Of a stretch of DNA of 64,000 nucleotides, positions 60,755 to 64,000 are shown one piece after another. The notes under the pieces are model-generated. The model searched no databases and was not told the DNA's origin. It saw only the letters and a program-made list of their open reading frames with translations. Source of the stretch: Microbacterium abyssi (lineage in GTDB: Bacteria > Actinomycetota > Actinomycetes > Actinomycetales > Microbacteriaceae); contig NZ_CP063815.1 of NCBI RefSeq assembly GCF_015277895.1, forward strand, positions 930,001-994,000. The letters are read 5' to 3'. Every line of letters begins with the position of its first letter. Within the stretch, counting starts at the first letter, position 1. A program made the position numbers and the translations under genes.

Positions 60755-61371
60755 GCGCGCTGCTCCTCGATGCGATAGCTGAAGTCTCCGACGTACTCGT
60801 AGATGCGCCCGAGCAGCGGCATGTCGATGACGACCGAGACGCGCTGGCGTCCGACCTCATCGTCGAACGCCTCGGTGAGGCGTACGACGGGCGAGACGAG
60901 CCGCGGCAGCCGCAAGCGCAGCCGACCCCAGCGGATGCCGATGGCATGACTGGTCATCGACAGCGCGCCCGCATCGACCTCGACATCGAAGCTTGCCGCC
61001 ACGACGCCGGGTTCGCCCAGCTCGTCGACCACGCGGCCATGCGGATTGAGCGAGACGGCGTCGCGCATGATCCACTGTTGACCCGGCAGCAGGAACTCGC
61101 GCTCACTGACGGCGCGTCCGGCGACCAGGCGGTTCGTGACGCGGAACGGCACGCTCAACTGCCAGCCGGCGTAGACCACCCCGCACTCGTGCAGCGGGCG
61201 CAGCAGTGGCCACAGCCAGCGCCTGGGCGTGCCCACCCTGCGGAAGGTGCCCTCACCGATGCCGACGTGCCCGTCGGGGAGCGGGGAGAAGTATTCGCGC
61301 AGTCGGGGATGCAGGTCGTTCATGCGCTCGCCGAGGACCTGCGCGTACGGAGAGCGCGGGCTGGGCCCCAT
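60751..61371 (-). CDS. DUF4166-domain protein
   Basis: A 206-residue protein with the DUF4166 pattern: LHPRLREYFSPLPDGHVGIG, a middle VPFRVTNRLVAG, and a C-terminal RVSVVIDMPLLGRIYEYVG. It is often encoded beside epimerase-type genes and its function is unknown. It starts 1 base after the NYN gene stop and overlaps the epimerase start (ATGA at 60751-60754), so the three are co-translated. Confidence 0.85.
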   Translation of the reverse strand: MGPSPRSPYAQVLGERMNDLHPRLREYFSPLPDGHVGIGEGTFRRVGTPRRWLWPLLRPLHECGVVYAGWQLSVPFRVTNRLVAGRAVSEREFLLPGQQWIMRDAVSLNPHGRVVDELGEPGVVAASFDVEVDAGALSMTSHAIGIRWGRLRLRLPRLVSPVVRLTEAFDDEVGRQRVSVVIDMPLLGRIYEYVGDFSYRIEEQRA

Positions 61372-61372
61372 C

Positions 61373-62338
61373 TCAGCGTTCGCGGAGCCGGACGAGCCGC
61401 TCGTGTCCGGTCTCCTCGAGCTCGGCGATCTGATCCCGGGACTTCAGGAAGTCCGAGAACGAGCGGTAGCCGAGGGCCTTCTCACTGAAGGAAGGGTCCA
61501 TGCGGCGCATGTGCGTCTTCACGGCGGAGCTGTGCAGCCACTCGTCGGCGTCGGCCTTGTCGTGCCCGAGGCGCAGGGCGCGCTGCAGCAGAGCCGTTCC
61601 CTCGTCCTGTGCGCTGAGCTGCGAAGTGTCGGCGTCGGTGTCGGCCGGCTTCGTGCTCTTCTTCGCGCGGCTGCGGCTCGCCGGCTTGGTCTTGACCGGG
61701 CTCTCCGCGTCTGCGGCCGTGTCCGCCTCGGCATCCGCCGGTGCCGTCGTCACCGTCTTCTTGGCCACAGGGCGCGCGACGCCCGGAAGCGAATCGTACG
61801 ATTCGAACTCGTCGCACGCGGCGGCCAGCGACTTCGCCGTGGAACCGGCGACGCCGACGCCGATCACGTAGCGTCCCAGCCGCTTGCAGCGCTGGGCGAG
61901 CGGCACGTAGTCGCTGTCGCCGCCGACGAGCACGACGTGGGTGAGGTCGGACAGCCGGAACATGTCCTCCACGGCATCCACGGCCAGGCGGATGTCGGCT
62001 CCGTTCTTCGCGTACGCCGCGGCGGGGAACAGCTGCACGAGGTCGACGGCGCGGGCCACGAGCTGCGAGCGGTACTCGGCATTGACGGGAGACGACCAGT
62101 CGGCGTAGGCGCGGGTGAGCACGAGCGTGCCGAAGGAGGACGCGTAGTCGATGATCGCGCCGACCTCGATCATGGCGTCCTTCAACCGCTCGGCGACCTC
62201 GGGATCGTGCGGGTTGTCGGCGATGCGCTGACGATCCTTGCCGTACGCGTTTCGCCCGTGCACGCGGTCGTACCAGGAGATGACGATGTTGTCGAAGTCC
62301 AGGTAGACGGCGACGCGGGTGTCCTGGGTGTCAGCCAT
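61373..62338 (-). CDS. NYN-domain (PIN-like) RNase with C-terminal LOTUS/OST-HTH domain
   Basis: A 321-residue protein. The NYN nuclease domain has acidic residues D14 and D16 in VYLDFDNIV, DIRLAVDAVEDMF and VLVGGDSDYVPL. A charged Ala/Lys/Asp-rich linker follows, then a LOTUS-type winged helix (ALLQRALRLGHDKADADEWL, RRMDPSFSEKALGYRSFSDF). LabA-like members are predicted ribonucleases. The ATG overlaps the MocA-type gene by 8 bases. Confidence 0.9.
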   Translation of the reverse strand: MADTQDTRVAVYLDFDNIVISWYDRVHGRNAYGKDRQRIADNPHDPEVAERLKDAMIEVGAIIDYASSFGTLVLTRAYADWSSPVNAEYRSQLVARAVDLVQLFPAAAYAKNGADIRLAVDAVEDMFRLSDLTHVVLVGGDSDYVPLAQRCKRLGRYVIGVGVAGSTAKSLAAACDEFESYDSLPGVARPVAKKTVTTAPADAEADTAADAESPVKTKPASRSRAKKSTKPADTDADTSQLSAQDEGTALLQRALRLGHDKADADEWLHSSAVKTHMRRMDPSFSEKALGYRSFSDFLKSRDQIAELEETGHERLVRLRER

Positions 62339-63326
62339 CGGTGCGCTCCTCACTCGGGTAGCGCACGCCGATCTGCGCCCTGACCTCGTCCAGCGTCCCC
62401 ATGATCGCGACGCTCTCGGCAAGCGGCAGGATGTCGCCGGCGAGGATGCCGTCGCGCACGAGCCGCTCGGCGGCCAGCGCCTGATACTGCATGCCGCGAC
62501 CGTCGATGTGCGACTCATAGCTCTCGCGCACCTCGCCGTCCGGCGTGACGACCCGGAAGGAGGTCGGCGCGTACCAGACCCTGTCGATCTCGATCCGTGC
62601 GTCGGTGCCGATGATCGCGGCCGAGTTTGGACCTGCGGCCCTGGACGAGGACAGGGTCGTCGAGATCGCGCCGCCGGCGTGGGTCATGAGCGTCGCGACC
62701 TCCGCGTCGGCCCCGGTGTCGCCGAGGCGCGCGCTGGCCTGCACGGTCTCGGGAGCGCCGAGGATGTCCCAGACGAACGAGACGGGGTAGATGCCGAGAT
62801 CCAGCAGCGCGCCGCCGCCGAGCTCGAGGGCGTTGAGCCGGTGCGCAGGGTCGTCGGTGATCTTCTGGGTGTGATCGGCGGTGACGGCGCGGAGTTCACC
62901 GAGCGTCCCGGCTGCGATGATCTCGCGGATGCGGATCATGTGCGGCAGGTAGCGCGTCCACATCGCCTCCATCGCCAGCAGCCCGCGTTCGGAGGCGATG
63001 CGCTGCAGATCCTCGGCCTCGGCCCTGTTCACGGTGAAGGCCTTCTCGACGAGCACGTGCTTGCCGCTCTCGAGCGCGAGCTTCGCGCCGGCGTGATGCA
63101 TCGGATGCGGGGTGGAGACGTAGATGATGTCGACGTCGGGGTCGGCGGCGAGCGCCTCGTAGGACGCGTGCGCACGCGGGATGTCGAATTTGGCCGCGAA
63201 CGCGTCGGCGGATGCCTGCGAACGCGAACCCACCGCGACGAGATCGAGATCTGCGGTGCGCAGGTCGGAGGCGAAGGCGGTGGCGATGCCACCCGTGGCG
63301 AGGATTCCCCATCGAAGACCGGTCAT
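62331..63326 (-). CDS. Gfo/Idh/MocA-family oxidoreductase
   Basis: A 331-residue NAD(P)-dependent dehydrogenase. The Rossmann motif is GILATGGIATAFA (a variant of GxGxxG), EKAFTVN carries the conserved E-K-P-like Lys, and the C-terminal domain contains GGGALLDLGIYPV. Such enzymes act on sugars, inositols or dihydrodiols. The ATG at 63326 has TACGCT (+63333-63338) six bases upstream inside the end of the LLM gene. Confidence 0.92.
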   Translation of the reverse strand: MTGLRWGILATGGIATAFASDLRTADLDLVAVGSRSQASADAFAAKFDIPRAHASYEALAADPDVDIIYVSTPHPMHHAGAKLALESGKHVLVEKAFTVNRAEAEDLQRIASERGLLAMEAMWTRYLPHMIRIREIIAAGTLGELRAVTADHTQKITDDPAHRLNALELGGGALLDLGIYPVSFVWDILGAPETVQASARLGDTGADAEVATLMTHAGGAISTTLSSSRAAGPNSAAIIGTDARIEIDRVWYAPTSFRVVTPDGEVRESYESHIDGRGMQYQALAAERLVRDGILAGDILPLAESVAIMGTLDEVRAQIGVRYPSEERTDG

Positions 63327-63330
63327 GCTC

Positions 63331-64000
63331 TCAGCGTAGAGCAGACACCAGCGCCTCCTGGGGGACGAGCGGGAAGACCTGCTCGGCGATCCGCTCGAGT
63401 TCCTCGTCCAGCGGTGATGCCTGGATGAGCAGCAGCGTGATTCCGGCATCCGCGTATTCGGTGATGCGCTCGGCGACCTGCTCGGCGGTGCCGACGAGGT
63501 TCGGGCGCAGCCCTCGGGTGCCGACCGAGTATTCGCGGCGGCTGACGTCGAGCGAGAGGTGCGAGTTGCGGCGGAACTCCTCGAAGGACGCGTAGCCGGG
63601 GGAGTTCTCGTCCACGGTGGTGATGCGGTCGAGCTCGCGCTGCGCCTCGGCCTCGGTGTCGCGGACGATCACGTACGCCGGCATCCCGAACTCGGCGATC
63701 GGGCGGCCGTGCAGCCGCTCCGAGCGCGCGTTCATGTCGGCGACGTTGCCGCGCACCTCGTCGAGCGTGCCGCCGTGCATGACGTAGGCGCCGGCGAAAC
63801 CGGCGATCGCCTCACGCCCTGCTTCGCTCTCGCCGCCGGCGAAGACGACAGGCAGCGCTGCGGGCTTCGGCTCGACGATCGTCTCCTCGAACTCGTAGTG
63901 GTCTCCGCCGAAGGTGAACGGGGTCTGCGACCACAGCCCGTTCAGCACCTCGACGAACTCCGTCGCCTGCGCGTAGCGGGCGTCGTGAGTCGGGAAGTCG
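63331..64000 (-). CDS. LLM-class flavin-dependent monooxygenase, 5' end outside the window
   Basis: The last about 220 residues of a luciferase-like monooxygenase. Hallmarks are GLWSQTPFTFGGDHYEFEE, VVFAGGESEAGREAIAGFA and YVMHGGTLDEV, closest to FMNH2-dependent alkanesulfonate or sulfone monooxygenases. The frame is open through the right edge, so the start is missing. Its stop is 4 bases before the MocA-type gene start. Confidence 0.9.
   Translation of the reverse strand, partial: DFPTHDARYAQATEFVEVLNGLWSQTPFTFGGDHYEFEETIVEPKPAALPVVFAGGESEAGREAIAGFAGAYVMHGGTLDEVRGNVADMNARSERLHGRPIAEFGMPAYVIVRDTEAEAQRELDRITTVDENSPGYASFEEFRRNSHLSLDVSRREYSVGTRGLRPNLVGTAEQVAERITEYADAGITLLLIQASPLDEELERIAEQVFPLVPQEALVSALR

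Overview
The window is a high-GC actinobacterial chromosome segment. The genome is most likely a Microbacteriaceae member, probably Microbacterium; this is inferred from protein style, not from a search. Supporting signs are an Lsr2 nucleoid protein, an actinobacterial histidine-utilisation (hut) set, class Ib nrdHIEF, the order mscL - fmdB - 5-formyl-THF cyclo-ligase - galU - acetyltransferase - tRNA-Ala, and very frequent leaderless start codons (a TANNNT box about six bases before ATG/GTG).

Layout. 1-2.3 kb is a small accessory patch: a decayed IS3-type transposase end, a membrane-anchored unknown, and two divergent DNA-binding genes around a GTGAGCAAT/ATTGCTCAC operator whose core octamer recurs in a 459-base gene-free stretch. 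2.3-8.7 kb has a TetR/alcohol dehydrogenase pair, an ArsR/flavoprotein pair, and an operon of zinc dehydrogenase, acidic protein and haloacetate-dehalogenase-like hydrolase. 8.8-18 kb is mostly membrane and stress functions: YihY, an APC permease, a CDF-like transporter coupled to a half-size binding lipoprotein, AraC, acidic disordered proteins, and MMPL with MarR. 18-21.4 kb holds lsr2, a GAF-LuxR regulator and a DUF485-ActP acetate-uptake operon.

21.4-27.3 kb is the most unusual part. It holds an Ogt-like protein without the acceptor cysteine, a 1237-residue helicase/nuclease-like protein whose Walker A lysine and Walker B glutamate are replaced, and an AbiEi/DUF559-like gene bracketed by two 59-base hairpins of the same family. 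27.3-31.4 kb is the conserved housekeeping block ending in tRNA-Ala(CGC), whose 3' end plus following hairpin is duplicated 111 bases downstream.

31.4-46.7 kb carries a TPP-dependent oxidase with an acidic partner, a phosphoesterase, an auxin-efflux-type carrier, and the hut genes: IclR regulator, hutH-hutU, an inverted repeat, hutI, and hutG on the other strand. Together these convert histidine to glutamate through urocanate, imidazolonepropionate and formiminoglutamate. 46.8-53.2 kb has a sugar kinase/MFS operon and nrdHIEF behind a cluster of DnaA-box-like sites. 53.2-58 kb has a hydrolase that looks acquired, an aldo/keto reductase and a secreted GH3 enzyme. 58-64 kb is a run of minus-strand genes (LLM monooxygenase, MocA-type dehydrogenase, NYN-LOTUS RNase-like, DUF4166, TIGR01777 epimerase) plus small enzymes. 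Most operons use 4-base ATGA/GTGA overlaps.
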